DNA of 11,916 nucleotides from Lachnospiraceae bacterium. GTDB taxonomy: Bacteria; Bacillota; Clostridia; Lachnospirales; Lachnospiraceae. Every line of letters begins with the position of its first letter. Position 1 is the stretch's first letter. The DNA lies in the NCBI GenBank assembly GCA_014804225.1, contig JAAVAF010000030.1, positions 1 to 11,916 on the forward strand, in the 5' to 3' direction. The notes beneath the pieces are model-generated. The model ran no database searches. It was not told where the DNA came from and saw only the letters and a program-made list of their open reading frames with translations. This document shows positions 1 through 6,782 of this stretch, piece after piece. A program made the translations under genes and the position numbers.

Positions 1-996
1 ACAATCTCCTATTTGCACTGGCGTTTTGAATTTCAAACCTCTTTACCAATTCAAAACAATTATGTAAACCAGTGGCTCGAAACGCATCTGCAAAAACGCT
101 CCGTTTCCGTCAGGCAGTCGGATAAAATTTCGACGCCGCTGACATACGGAATTTTTAAACCAGTCATTTTAATGCCCAAAAAGACAAACTGGGAAAACAC
201 AGAGCAGTTAGAATATGTCCTTTTGCATGAGTATGTGCATATCTGCCGCTATGACAGTGCGGTAAAACTGATTTCCACGCTTGCCGTGTGCGTGCATTGG
301 TTTAACCCGCTTGTGTGGGTGATGTACATTCTCTTTCAGCGCGACATCGAGCTGGCTTGCGACGAGAGTGTGGTACATCGGTTCGGGGAAACGTCAAAAT
401 CGACCTATGCCCATATGTTGATTGATATGGAAGCAAGAAAAAGCGGTTTTATGCCTCTTTGCAACAGTTTCAGTAAAAATGCAATCGAAGAAAGGATTAT
501 AGCGATTATGAAAATGAAAAAAACATCTGTTATTGCAGTTCTGACAGCAGTTATTTTAATTGCCGGCGTAACAACGATATTTGCCACTACGGCAGCAGAT
601 AAAAAAACAGAGAACAACGATATAAATTTTTCCGAGAAGGAAATTGATGAGGAGCAGATACGCTTTGCGCGTATGGACGAACTTGATATGGAACGTGAAG
701 AAAACAAAACAGGCGTTATTGATATAGGTGCGCTCAACATCGGGGACGAGGATGCAAAGATGCTGAAAATAGGTACTATCAATGCGGATGCACTCAAAAT
801 CAGGGACGAGGCATCTGATGATGCAGAGGTGCTCAGTCTCCTTATGGAAACGCAGGCAGTCGCTATCTCGTCGGAGGAAAACGGATTTTATCATGTATTC
901 ATACCAAGCGACGAAGGAACCCTTGAAGGATGGGTGAAAAAGGAATATGTAGATGTTAACGGATGGGTTGCACAAGAATATGTAGGTATGGATTAA
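1..996 (+). CDS. BlaR1/MecR1-type M56 metallopeptidase receptor with SH3b tail (5' partial)
   Basis: The reading frame is open from base 1, so the N-terminus and its first membrane helices lie outside the window; 331 residues are visible. The zinc-protease motif HEYVH is at visible residues 76-80, and a downstream ELACDE supplies the third metal-ligand glutamate (E at base 349), as in peptidase family M56. A hydrophobic helix at about 175-195 would cross the membrane. The rest lies outside: an acidic linker, then a bacterial SH3 (SH3b-like) segment at about 260-320 (LKIRDEAS, GFYHVF, EGWVKKEYV). In BlaR1/MecR1 an external sensor domain activates the internal protease, which inactivates a BlaI-type repressor. 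Here the sensor is SH3b rather than a penicillin-binding domain, so a peptidoglycan or cell-wall cue is inferred instead of beta-lactam binding. A BlaI-like gene upstream is expected but not visible. The tail holds two short internal duplications. The family call is secure; the ligand is unknown. Confidence 0.88.
   Translation, partial: TISYLHWRFEFQTSLPIQNNYVNQWLETHLQKRSVSVRQSDKISTPLTYGIFKPVILMPKKTNWENTEQLEYVLLHEYVHICRYDSAVKLISTLAVCVHWFNPLVWVMYILFQRDIELACDESVVHRFGETSKSTYAHMLIDMEARKSGFMPLCNSFSKNAIEERIIAIMKMKKTSVIAVLTAVILIAGVTTIFATTAADKKTENNDINFSEKEIDEEQIRFARMDELDMEREENKTGVIDIGALNIGDEDAKMLKIGTINADALKIRDEASDDAEVLSLLMETQAVAISSEENGFYHVFIPSDEGTLEGWVKKEYVDVNGWVAQEYVGMD
721..993 (+). repeat. Two short in-frame duplications in the BlaR1-like sensor tail
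   Basis: Bases 721-750 and 781-810 match at an offset of exactly 60 bases; both contain CTCAA followed by GGGACGAG and encode NIGDE and KIRDE. Bases 928-960 and 961-993 form a 33-base tandem pair that both begin GGATGGGT and contain GAATATGTAG, encoding GWVKKEYV and GWVAQEYV. Both duplications keep the frame and sit only in the extracytoplasmic part. Confidence 0.7.
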
Positions 997-1036
997 ACGG
1001 TTCGGCATATTTGCGAACGGATGATCAAACCGATAC

Positions 1037-1081
1037 AAAAGGCACAGTATCATGTCAATGTGATAAAAACTGTGCCTTTTT
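1037..1081 (+). terminator. Rho-independent terminator after the BlaR1-like gene
   Basis: A 12-base arm AAAAGGCACAGT (1037-1048) is perfectly complementary to ACTGTGCCTTTT (1069-1080) and is followed by one more T. The 20-base loop contains a small inner pair, TATCA/TGATA. Because the arms carry an A-run upstream and a T-run downstream, it could work in both directions. It separates the receptor gene from the DUF4391/BrxD-like genes. Confidence 0.85.
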
Positions 1082-1210
1082 GATATGGATTACGAATACA
1101 GACCAACAATTTCAACAAAATTTCAAGAATATTGCGCAAATTGTAGAAAATTTTGAAATAATACATTATAATTATTACAAAGATATTACATCATTAGTTT
1201 GAAAAAGACA

Positions 1211-1264
1211 GTGTGAAAAAACAAATTTTTTACACAGCGAATTTGTGCCGGCACCCAAATTCGC
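1211..1264 (+). repeat. Two adjacent hairpins in the leader of the DUF4391-like gene
   Basis: The first hairpin pairs GTGTgAAAAAA (1211-1221, one bulged G) with TTTTTTACAC (1226-1235) around the loop CAAA. One base later the second hairpin pairs GCGAATTTG (1237-1245) perfectly with CAAATTCGC (1256-1264); inside it GTGCCGGCAC (1245-1254) is itself a perfect palindrome. The pair ends 15 bases before the ribosome binding site of the next gene. It may be a leader RNA structure, an operator or an intergenic repeat; no T-run follows the second hairpin, so it is not a standard terminator. A pair of similar layout closes the window at 11856-11905. Confidence 0.6.
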
Positions 1265-1291
1265 AGTTTATTGACAGTATGGGGGATAGAC

Positions 1292-1924
1292 ATGAGTGAT
1301 GGCAGATATAATATTCCGAAACAGTATAAAGTTGACAAAGGAATGCCGTTAGACACGCTGTTTGAGAAAATCGATAACACAAAGTGCCGCCGCGTTTTTG
1401 AATCCGAGGTGGAGAGCGTTGAGTGGAGTTATCACCTTGTAGACAAGGACGGGATCACCAATCGGACAGCGCTTGTGCGCGAGAACGGATTATCGGTATT
1501 TGAGATTAAAATGAAACGAAAAGTCGCGCCGGATTTGTTGACCGAAGTTTTTGCGGGACTCATCAGAAAGCCGATGGTTATGATGTTTCTGTGCGGCGGA
1601 GAACTTTCCATGGGCATCTTTCTTCCGTCCGAGGCAGGAAATGGGGGAAGGATGTGCGCAACAGACTTTTATCCGTATGATGCGGAGCGCATGATTAATA
1701 TTATGGATTATGAGGCAGACCGGAATAAAAGCGCGTATCAGATTGGGCTTCGCATATTAACGATGATTCGCAATCAGAAGCGTGCAATTATGATTGAGAA
1801 AGCATATGAGCGACTAAGTAAGGAGCAGGAAAATGAGATGCTTTCGTTTGAGTTCAGTTTTGAAAATCTGGATAAAATAAGGGCTGATGCAGATTTTGTA
1901 CAAGCACAGCTGAAAATCATATAA
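1292..1924 (+). CDS. DUF4391-like protein next to a BrxD-like ATPase
   Basis: The product has 210 residues if it starts at the ATG at 1292, chosen because GGGGGA at 1280-1285 lies six bases upstream; the earlier in-frame TTG at 1271 has no such site. The order of motifs recalls DUF4391: an early YNIPKQYKV, then LDTLFEKI, a FESEVESVEWSYHL segment near residues 37-50, and VFEIKMKRKV near 70. DUF4391 proteins are of unknown function and, as I recall, often sit beside helicases, methylases or DUF2791 ATPases in defence-type loci. No signal peptide or membrane helix is visible, so it is probably cytoplasmic. The C-terminal 60 residues are charged and likely helical. It is 41 bases upstream of the ATPase gene and probably co-transcribed with it. 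The family call is moderate; the function is not known. Confidence 0.6.
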   Translation: MSDGRYNIPKQYKVDKGMPLDTLFEKIDNTKCRRVFESEVESVEWSYHLVDKDGITNRTALVRENGLSVFEIKMKRKVAPDLLTEVFAGLIRKPMVMMFLCGGELSMGIFLPSEAGNGGRMCATDFYPYDAERMINIMDYEADRNKSAYQIGLRILTMIRNQKRAIMIEKAYERLSKEQENEMLSFEFSFENLDKIRADADFVQAQLKII

Positions 1925-1965
1925 AACAAATGGGAGCTGTTTTATAAGTAGGAAGGACAGGATGT

Positions 1966-3255
1966 ATGGACAGTGGAATATCAAGGGCAACTGCGGCTAC
2001 GGTTTTAAATTCCTTAAAAAGCGGAGTCGTTCCCAGAATTGGACTTGAATACATTACGGTGGGGAGAAGAAATGAGATTCAGGCGCTTTTACAGGACGTT
2101 TCCATTATTGAACAGGGTGGTGGCGCAATCCGCTTTATTGAGGGAAAATACGGAAGCGGTAAAACCTTTTTAATGCACGCGCTGCGCAATCATGTAATGG
2201 AGCGGAATTTCGTGGTAACAGATGTGGAGCTGTCAGTCGAAAAACGACTTGTCGGCAACAAGGGACAAGGGCTTGCGACTTACAGAGAGTTGGTCAGAAA
2301 TATGGCGATGCGCGCGTGTCCTGACAATGGAGCGTTACAGCTGATTCTTGACAAATGGATTGGTACGCTTGAAAACGAGGTGGTGCAGTACGAAGGTCTT
2401 GTGCCGGGGCACGAAGCGTTTGATGTAAGAGTGAGTCAGAAGATTTACAAAATTACATCCTCTATGGAAGAGCGGGTGAACGGTTTTGACTTCGGAAAGG
2501 TGTTGGTATCGTATTATAAAGGACATCGGACAGGAAATACCGAGCTGCAAAAGAAGGCGCTGCGTTGGCTGTGTGGTGAGTATCGCACCCGAACGGAAGC
2601 AAAAACCGATTTAGGCGTCAATCTGATTATTTCAGACGATAACTGGTGTGATTTTATTAAATTGTTCGCGGATTTTGTGGTGAGAGCGGGATATGCGGGA
2701 TTTTATGTCTGCATGGACGAGCTTGCAACCTTGTACGATATCCCAAGCCGCGTGGGAAGAGAATATAACTACAATAAACTGTTGTCCATTTACAATGATG
2801 TGCTTCAGGGAAAGGCGCCGCATCTTGGAATGATCATCAGTGTGACACAAAAAGCGATGGAGGATTCTACACGCGGCGTGTTCAGCTTCGGACCGCTGCG
2901 TTCAAGGCTTGAGGAAACGGCCTTTCGTGACGGAGGATCGGAAGATTTGCGGGATATGGCATCGCCGATTATTAAACTTACTGCGCTCAATCCGGGGGAG
3001 ATGTATGTACTTTTGGAAAAACTTGCGGGAATGCATGGAATTTTGTATGGGTATTCGCCAAAGCTTGGGCATGATGATTACATCTATTTTCTAAAGAAAC
3101 AGTATGGGAAGGCAGCTGATGGCGAGGAAGTAACGGTGCGGGATATAATTAAAAATTATATTACGCTGTTGAATTTGATTCAGCAAAATCAGGAGGTTCC
3201 AAAGGAGAAAATTCTGCGCGCAGACGAAAAAACCACATCACACGCAGGAGAATAA
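1966..3255 (+). CDS. BrxD-like P-loop ATPase (DUF2791 family)
   Basis: This 429-residue protein matches the usual size of BrxD, the DUF2791 ATPase of some BREX phage-defence systems. Visible landmarks are an N-terminal AATVLNSLKSGVVPRIGLEY, a VGRRNEI box (residues 32-38), a Walker A motif GKYGSGKT at 60-67, and a Walker B motif ending in D251-E252 (FYVCMDELATL). These give an AAA+/ORC-like nucleotide-hydrolysing core that should be cytoplasmic. AGGAAGGA at 1950-1957 sets the ATG start. In BREX, BrxD accompanies a helicase, a methylase and PglZ; relatives outside BREX, as I recall, accompany TerB-domain and helicase genes. None of those partners is in the window; the neighbours are a DUF4391-like gene upstream and a HAD gene 13 bases downstream. 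The ATPase family is well supported; a defence role is inferred from the family only. Confidence 0.82.
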   Translation: MDSGISRATAATVLNSLKSGVVPRIGLEYITVGRRNEIQALLQDVSIIEQGGGAIRFIEGKYGSGKTFLMHALRNHVMERNFVVTDVELSVEKRLVGNKGQGLATYRELVRNMAMRACPDNGALQLILDKWIGTLENEVVQYEGLVPGHEAFDVRVSQKIYKITSSMEERVNGFDFGKVLVSYYKGHRTGNTELQKKALRWLCGEYRTRTEAKTDLGVNLIISDDNWCDFIKLFADFVVRAGYAGFYVCMDELATLYDIPSRVGREYNYNKLLSIYNDVLQGKAPHLGMIISVTQKAMEDSTRGVFSFGPLRSRLEETAFRDGGSEDLRDMASPIIKLTALNPGEMYVLLEKLAGMHGILYGYSPKLGHDDYIYFLKKQYGKAADGEEVTVRDIIKNYITLLNLIQQNQEVPKEKILRADEKTTSHAGE

Positions 3256-3268
3256 GAAAGGATATAAA

Positions 3269-3916
3269 ATGGTAAAAGCAGTCATTTTTGACATGGATGG
3301 TGTGTTGATTGACACGGAAAAGCATTATAATGCGGCATGGTGCGAGGCGGCGCAGGGTGCGGGCTTTGATTTTACAAAGGAGCACGCGCTGCTGCTTCGA
3401 AGTCTTGACCCAAAGCTTGCGTCCGAGCTGATGAAGGAGCTGTTCGGGGAAGGATTTGACTATTTTGCAATCCGTGAGGTAAGGCGTAAACTGGTGGCAG
3501 AACGGCTTGCAAAATATGGACTGGAGAAAAAGCCCGGTATTGACGAACTCTTAACGTTTTTGCACGAAAAAGGGATTAAAACGGCGGTTGCGACAGCGAC
3601 GCCGATTGAGCTGACTTATCAGCACTTGGAAAAAATCGGCGTAAAAAATCAGTTTGACCAAATCGTGAGTGCAAAGCAGGTAGCGCATGGAAAGCCCGCG
3701 CCGGACGTATATTTATACGCGTGTGATCAGATTGGCGAAAAACCCGAGGACTGCATTGCGGTGGAAGATTCGCCAAACGGAATCAAATCGGCATACGCAG
3801 CGGGCTGTAGGCCGATCATGGTACCGGATTTAACGCAGCCGGACGAGGAGCTTGCGCCGATGCTTTACGGCGTGGCGAAAACACTTGTAGATATAAAAGA
3901 ATTGATTGGACTCTAA
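3269..3916 (+). CDS. HAD-superfamily phosphatase / beta-phosphoglucomutase-like hydrolase
   Basis: A 215-residue HAD subfamily I enzyme with all four catalytic motifs: FDMDGV with nucleophile D8 and acid/base D10, threonines in TAVATATP as motif II, K142 in HGKPAPDVY as motif III, and E166-D167 in VEDSPNG as motif IV. A helical cap lies between motifs I and II (about residues 15-80), as in phosphoglycolate phosphatase and beta-phosphoglucomutase. It should hydrolyse or transfer phosphate on a small cytoplasmic metabolite using Mg2+; the substrate cannot be read from the sequence. AGAAAGGA at 3255-3262 precedes the ATG. The gene begins 13 bases after the BrxD-like ATPase and shares its terminator, so it is probably in the same transcript, though such enzymes are common and the pairing may be incidental. 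Confidence 0.88.
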   Translation: MVKAVIFDMDGVLIDTEKHYNAAWCEAAQGAGFDFTKEHALLLRSLDPKLASELMKELFGEGFDYFAIREVRRKLVAERLAKYGLEKKPGIDELLTFLHEKGIKTAVATATPIELTYQHLEKIGVKNQFDQIVSAKQVAHGKPAPDVYLYACDQIGEKPEDCIAVEDSPNGIKSAYAAGCRPIMVPDLTQPDEELAPMLYGVAKTLVDIKELIGL

Positions 3917-3944
3917 AATGCCGCTTTTTGTGGCATTTTTGTTT
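3915..3944 (+). terminator. Strong Rho-independent terminator after the HAD gene
   Basis: AAAATGCCGC (3915-3924) pairs with GTGGCATTTT (3930-3939), ten base pairs with one G-U, around a TTTTT loop. The downstream strand runs on as TGTTTT. The hairpin overlaps the TAA stop codon of the HAD gene. It closes the DUF4391/ATPase/HAD unit. Confidence 0.9.
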
Positions 3945-3973
3945 TGCATTTCATTTTTTATTGTAATAGGAAA

Positions 3974-4000
3974 TTGTGACAGCATATACTATCTTCACAA
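3974..4000. promoter_or_regulatory. Spaced inverted repeat TTGTGA-15-TCACAA upstream of the cyclase operon
   Basis: TTGTGA (3974-3979) and TCACAA (3995-4000) are perfect complements whose centres lie 21 bases apart, about two turns of the helix, so a dimeric protein could bind both on one face. The arms resemble CRP/FNR half-sites, but the usual spacing is six bases, not fifteen, so this is not a canonical CRP site. Its centre is roughly 95 bases before the expected transcription start. It is a candidate operator only. Confidence 0.3.
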
Positions 4001-4048
4001 AACAATGGTCAAAATCATGTACAAAAGGATAAAAATGGGTGGTAACAC

Positions 4049-4076
4049 TTGATTTTCAAGCATAAATCGGTATAAT
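4049..4076 (+). promoter_or_regulatory. Sigma-A type promoter of the CHASE2 cyclase operon
   Basis: TTGATT (4049-4054) and a perfect TATAAT (4071-4076) are separated by 16 bases. Transcription would start near 4083 and leave a leader of about 80 bases before the GTG at 4165. A short palindrome, CTTGA-TTT-TCAAG (4048-4060), covers the -35 box. It is the only convincing promoter seen ahead of the five genes at 4165-11839. Confidence 0.75.
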
Positions 4077-4108
4077 AGATAGTGAGAAGATGTAAATTTT
4101 TACCGATT
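4065..4108. promoter_or_regulatory. Inverted repeat AATCGGTA/TACCGATT overlapping the -10 box
   Basis: AATCGGTA (4065-4072) is a perfect complement of TACCGATT (4101-4108), with centres 36 bases apart. The left arm overlaps the first two bases of TATAAT and lies before the transcription start, so it cannot be an RNA hairpin. It is better explained as a pair of protein half-sites, if it is real. The binding protein is unknown. Confidence 0.35.
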
Positions 4109-4164
4109 GCCGAGACAAGGGAACCGTAATAAATTGATATCATTTGAAAAGGACATGATGAAAC

Positions 4165-5967
4165 GTGACAAAAAAACAAAAGCTGCAGATTGCCTTAACA
4201 GCGTTCTTAATTGCTGCAGTGACGGGACTGCTTGCATGGGCCCGGGTAGGGTATTCTGTTGATGTTATGGTGTCGGATGCGTTATGCCAGCGGGCGTCCG
4301 TTGCCAATAAAAATATTTATGTGATTGCAATTGACGATAAAACGCTGGAGCAATACGGTTCTATTACGTCGTGGAGCAGAGCACTTTCGGCTGATTTGGT
4401 GCAGCTTTTAAATCAGGATGCACAGACAAGGCCGGCAGTGATTGTGTTCGACGTTATTTTCAGTGAAAAAGGGGACGCCGCCGGCGACGCAGCGTTTGCC
4501 GAAACCTGTGCTACGGCAGGAAATGTTGTGACGGCGATGTCCTATCGCTTTAAGGAACAGCCTGAGTATGACAAAAACGGCAAAATGACTTTGAATCAAT
4601 ACCATATAGACGGTGTGATTATGCCCTATGAGGCATTACGGGAAGCTACAAATCAGGGGTATGCGAATACCTTGGTAGGCGCGGACGGTTATGTGCGCCG
4701 CGCGATGGCATACATAGATGACGAGCAGGGACAGCGTAATTACAGCCTTGCTTCACAAGCATATAAAATGTACCAGGAAAGCCGTGGGGAAAATGTGCAA
4801 TGGCCAGTACTGGACGAAAATAATCAGTATCTCTTTTCGTATTCCGGAAAAACGGGGTGCTACAGTACGATTTCCATGACAGATGTTATGGATGGAACAG
4901 TCAATCCGGCAATCTTTGCGGACGGCATTGTGTTTGTGGGTGCTTATGCAGTGGGAATGCAGGATTCCTATATACCGGCGATTTCCCACGGAACGCAAAT
5001 GTACGGAGTGGAAATTCAGGCAAATATCGTTGAGGCATTGTTGGAGGGGAAAACGCAGCAGCAGCTTCCTTCGGGAATTTATGCAGTTCTGGCAGCAGTT
5101 TTGGCAGCAGCGTTTTATCTTGCGGTCAGACGGATGAAAATTATTCCGGCGACTGTTTTGATGGTGGTATGTATTGTAGTCTTAGGACCAGTGTTTGCCG
5201 TGGTAATGTATGCGCGCGGATATGTAACACCTGTTATTTTGCTTCCTGTTATATTTTTCCTGATTTATGCCGTAAATTTGGTTTACGGTTACGTTCAGGA
5301 AGTTATGCGGCGACAGAAGGTTGTCAATGTGTTTAAGCAGTATGTCGCACCACAGGTTGTTGATAAAATCAGTAAGGATAAAGATTTTGAACTGGTACTG
5401 GGAGGCGAAAATCGTCATATCGCCTGTCTGTTTGTGGATATCCGCGGATTTACGACGATGTCGGAAAGTCTGAAACCGGAAGAGGTTGTGGAAATCTTAA
5501 ATGAATATTTAAATTTGACGACAAATTCTATTTTTCAAAATGGCGGAACATTGGATAAGTTTGTGGGAGATGCCACAATGGCTGTGTTCAATGCACCGTT
5601 TGATTTGGAGGATTATATTTATAAAGCAGTCTGCACCGCGCGGGATATGAAAGCAGGGGCGGACGCGATTGCCGAGAAATTTGAGAAGCGTTTTGGAAAA
5701 AGTGTAGGATTTGGAATTGGCGTGAACTGCGGTAACGCGGTCGTTGGCAACATTGGCTGCGAGTTCCGAATGGATTATACGGCGATCGGTGATACCGTCA
5801 ATACGGCGGCGCGTTTGGAGAGCAACGCCAAACGAGGACAGATTTTGATCAGCAAAGAGGTCTATGAAGCGGTAAAAGACCGGGTGGAGGTTACACCCGT
5901 CGGGGAAATCCCGCTCAAGGGTAAAACGCAGGGCGTCTTTGTATACCAGTTAGATGAGGTGAAATAA
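4165..5967 (+). CDS. CHASE2-domain membrane adenylate cyclase (class III)
   Basis: A 600-residue membrane sensor expected to make cAMP from ATP. Domain order: a membrane helix at about 8-26; an extracytoplasmic CHASE2 domain at about 30-290 (NIYVIAIDDKTLEQYG, PAVIVFDVIFSEK, YANTLVGADGYVRR); three membrane helices at about 304-322, 327-349 and 353-376; a linker; and a cytoplasmic class III cyclase domain at about 418-600. All catalytic residues are present: metal-binding D425 and D469, adenine-selecting K465 and D543, and N546 and R550 for transition-state binding. The K/D pair favours ATP over GTP. The start is GTG at 4165, because a stop codon lies in frame at 4159; AAGGA at 4149-4153 is 11 bases away, rather far. 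ATG-ATG at 4155-4160 is out of frame by one base across an A7 run. It is the first gene of the operon. What CHASE2 senses is unknown. Confidence 0.92.
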   Translation: MTKKQKLQIALTAFLIAAVTGLLAWARVGYSVDVMVSDALCQRASVANKNIYVIAIDDKTLEQYGSITSWSRALSADLVQLLNQDAQTRPAVIVFDVIFSEKGDAAGDAAFAETCATAGNVVTAMSYRFKEQPEYDKNGKMTLNQYHIDGVIMPYEALREATNQGYANTLVGADGYVRRAMAYIDDEQGQRNYSLASQAYKMYQESRGENVQWPVLDENNQYLFSYSGKTGCYSTISMTDVMDGTVNPAIFADGIVFVGAYAVGMQDSYIPAISHGTQMYGVEIQANIVEALLEGKTQQQLPSGIYAVLAAVLAAAFYLAVRRMKIIPATVLMVVCIVVLGPVFAVVMYARGYVTPVILLPVIFFLIYAVNLVYGYVQEVMRRQKVVNVFKQYVAPQVVDKISKDKDFELVLGGENRHIACLFVDIRGFTTMSESLKPEEVVEILNEYLNLTTNSIFQNGGTLDKFVGDATMAVFNAPFDLEDYIYKAVCTARDMKAGADAIAEKFEKRFGKSVGFGIGVNCGNAVVGNIGCEFRMDYTAIGDTVNTAARLESNAKRGQILISKEVYEAVKDRVEVTPVGEIPLKGKTQGVFVYQLDEVK

Positions 5968-5969
5968 CA

Positions 5970-6767
5970 ATGCAGCAGTTATATATGATTCCGGACAGAA
6001 ACAAGATAGCGGAATCTTTGCAATTGGCAGAGGACTATCATGCCGCTTTTGAGTATAATGACTTTTTTAATCCTATGGTATTAGAGGACAAAAAGAAAAC
6101 AGACGAACTGATTTCGTTTTATTGTAAGCAGCCTCATGACCGCTCAAAAGATACGATGCACGGCGCGTTTTTGGATATTACGATTCACAGTGAGGATCCC
6201 TTGATCCGACAGGCCTCCGAGCTGCGGATCAGGCAGTCTATGGAGATTGCACGCGCTATGGAGCTGCGCGGAGTGGTGTTTCACACAGGCAGACTGCACG
6301 GTTTTCGTGACAAAACATACATTGAGAACTGGCTGAAGGTGAACGAGGAATTCTTTCGCGAAATCTTACAGAGGTATCCGAAACAGCAGATATTCATGGA
6401 AAATATGTTTGATGAAGCGCCGGATATTTTGGCACAGCTTGCAGAGCGGTTTTGTGATGAACCACGTTTTGGGGTTTGTCTTGATTATGCGCACGCGGCG
6501 TTGACGAATATTTCCGGAGAGGACTGGATTAAGACTTTGGCGCGCTATACCCGCCATATGCACATTAATGATAATGACACGATAAACGACTTGCATCAGG
6601 AGGTCGGGACAGGGCAGATTGACTGGCGCTTGTTTGACAGCGGTGTACGCCGCTATGGGGTGGATGCCACGGTGCTTGTTGAGATGAAGGATTTGGAGCG
6701 GCAAAGACGCTCGATGGAGTATCTGAAAAAAAATGCATTGTATCCTTTTGCAGAGAATATTGGATAG
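5970..6767 (+). CDS. Xylose-isomerase-like TIM-barrel protein (sugar phosphate isomerase/epimerase or AP endonuclease family 2 fold)
   Basis: This 265-residue protein shows the metal-site pattern of the xylose isomerase-like TIM barrel: E144 (IFMENMFDE), D172 and H175 (CLDYAHA), H196/H198 with D201 (HMHINDND), and E238 (LVEMKDLE). Such proteins isomerise or epimerise sugars, or cut DNA at abasic sites (endonuclease IV). Its length and the MHGAFLDITIH and VVFHTGRLHG strands fit the sugar isomerase/epimerase group, but the substrate cannot be told. No signal peptide is seen, so it is cytoplasmic. It begins two bases after the cyclase stop codon, with its GAGGTGA ribosome site inside the cyclase gene, so translation is probably coupled. 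Its place between a cyclase and an HD-GYP enzyme is unexpected and suggests that a metabolic step is tied to the signalling. Confidence 0.82.
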   Translation: MQQLYMIPDRNKIAESLQLAEDYHAAFEYNDFFNPMVLEDKKKTDELISFYCKQPHDRSKDTMHGAFLDITIHSEDPLIRQASELRIRQSMEIARAMELRGVVFHTGRLHGFRDKTYIENWLKVNEEFFREILQRYPKQQIFMENMFDEAPDILAQLAERFCDEPRFGVCLDYAHAALTNISGEDWIKTLARYTRHMHINDNDTINDLHQEVGTGQIDWRLFDSGVRRYGVDATVLVEMKDLERQRRSMEYLKKNALYPFAENIG

Positions 6768-6782
6768 ATAACAGAGGAAAAG

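Noticed and set aside
405..1053. Open frames on the - strand across the BlaR1-like gene.
   Set aside because: Their serine-rich and phenylalanine-rich products are typical antisense shadows of the receptor coding frame; no motif or start signal supports them.
1141..1172. TTGTAG at 1141 with TATAAT at 1167-1172 as the promoter of the DUF4391-like gene.
   Set aside because: The -10 is perfect, but the spacing of 20 bases is too long and better-spaced -35 options (such as TAGAAA) are poor. A promoter is likely in this AT-rich stretch but cannot be fixed.
1271..1312. TTGACA at 1271-1276 with TATAAT at 1307-1312 as a promoter.
   Set aside because: The spacing is 30 bases and the -10 would lie inside the DUF4391-like coding region.
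4083..4164. A c-di-GMP or other riboswitch in the leader of the cyclase operon.
   Set aside because: The leader is only about 80 bases and I could not lay out the conserved core of GEMM-I, GEMM-II or other known aptamers.
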